From: Flaccisagitta enflata
Lineage: Eukaryota; Chaetognatha; Sagittoidea; Aphragmophora
Direction of reading: 5' to 3'
NCBI GenBank assembly: GCA_965153355.1
Contig: OZ231128.1
Location: 13,268,001 to 13,332,000 of the forward strand
Length of the DNA: 64,000 bases
The notes under the pieces are model-generated. The model had not been told where the DNA came from. It saw only the letters and a program-made list of their open reading frames with translations, and searched no databases. Within the stretch, counting starts at the first letter, position 1. Each line of letters opens with the position of its first letter. The translations under genes and the position numbers were made by a program. Of the stretch, positions 63,461 to 64,000 are shown one piece after another.

Positions 63461-64000
63461 TTTTACCTAAAATACCCAATAAACATGGATAAACAACAAT
63501 ACTATCTAGGAAATAATCATGGAATAAAAAAGGGTGCGATTTGATTAATCAACAGAATTCCGCTAAAACCATGATACTAAAAGCATGAGCACTTCACGTG
63601 ACATTTTTGTCAACTAATATCGGCAGTTTTGCAGCTGGGGGGCAGTTTATAAAGATTTTCATCCAGTTTAGTAGGGTCTTGTTCTGCCATGTGTGAGCCG
63701 TTATTACCAGCTCATCATTTATTGGAGAGTTCCCATAGTTTTGCTTATCATTTCTAAACAATTAGAGTCACAGAAACCAGATTGCGCTCATCTTGAAGAT
63801 TTGTCAAAGTAGATAAATTTGCTTTTTTTTTAAAAGTTATTCGCCTTTCTAGAAGCAGAGATATCTCTAGGAGAAGACCACCCTATTATTTTATTCTATC
63901 ATTCTCATTTTTTTTTTATCAATTTTGAAAATGAAAGTTTTCACTCTTTTGCTTGTCATTTCTAAACGGTTTCTAAACAGTTAAAGATTTTTCAATGAAG
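63461..64000. other. end of window, unassigned
   Basis: TAGAAGCAGAGATATCTCTA GGAGAAGACCACCCTATTA at 63850-63890 looks like the right terminus (TAGGGTGGTC) of another TA element, but its left end is not identified. Confidence 0.35.

Overview
The window looks like nuclear DNA of a multicellular animal, probably a non-model invertebrate; I cannot name the species. It is gene-poor, AT-rich and dominated by repeats. The support is split genes with GT..AG introns and conserved reading phase, two recognisable animal protein families (a KCTD-type BTB protein and hexosaminidase D), a TATA-box promoter, long dinucleotide microsatellites, minisatellites and many short non-autonomous transposons. I see no operons, no prokaryotic signals, no rRNA, no intact tRNA gene and no transposase or reverse-transcriptase ORF.

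Coding content is small. (1) 30.46-31.52 kb, plus strand: a Ser/Pro-rich gene behind a TATA box, split into two overlapping frames. (2) 37.99-40.39 kb, minus strand: the last five exons of a hexosaminidase D (GH20) gene, all phase-compatible; the exons for the catalytic barrel were not found. (3) 46.37-49.14 kb, minus strand: a KCTD/BTB-T1 gene, one certain exon and three proposed downstream exons. Two further possible exons (18.7 and 54.1 kb, minus) are weak.

Layout: 0-4 kb, GTCG-hairpin elements, two or three 'GGGCAGCGG' composite elements and a pogo-like element carrying a TTAA-flanked insertion. 4.4-10 kb, microsatellites, a 311-bp palindromic element, a 960-bp foldback and a higher-order (CT)n array. 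10.8-13.4 kb, diverged 20-bp minisatellites. 13.4-16.1 kb, MITE nests and tRNA-like sequences. 17-26.4 kb, a dense nest of TA-flanked elements and GTCG-hairpin elements. 27.2-28.6 kb, adjacent purine-rich and pyrimidine-rich minisatellites. 29-36 kb, a TA element, the Ser/Pro gene and three composite elements with CT tracts. 38-49 kb, the two split genes with insertions in introns. 50-58 kb, nested TIR elements and microsatellites. 58.65-62.39 kb, an 82-bp satellite of about 45 copies. 62.4-64 kb, the inverted partner of a TTTATAAAC-rich element at 54.3 kb.

The most unusual system is the GTCG-hairpin family: about 25 copies or fragments of short elements with a terminal hairpin, an internal GGTC-type tandem tract and a subterminal motif near the other end that co-varies with the hairpin from copy to copy. 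A natural empty/filled site pair at 40.5-41.4 kb fixes its ends. The architecture resembles Helitron/Helentron-associated elements (inference). The second is a family of composite elements whose ~50-bp inverted termini enclose 20-bp minisatellites.
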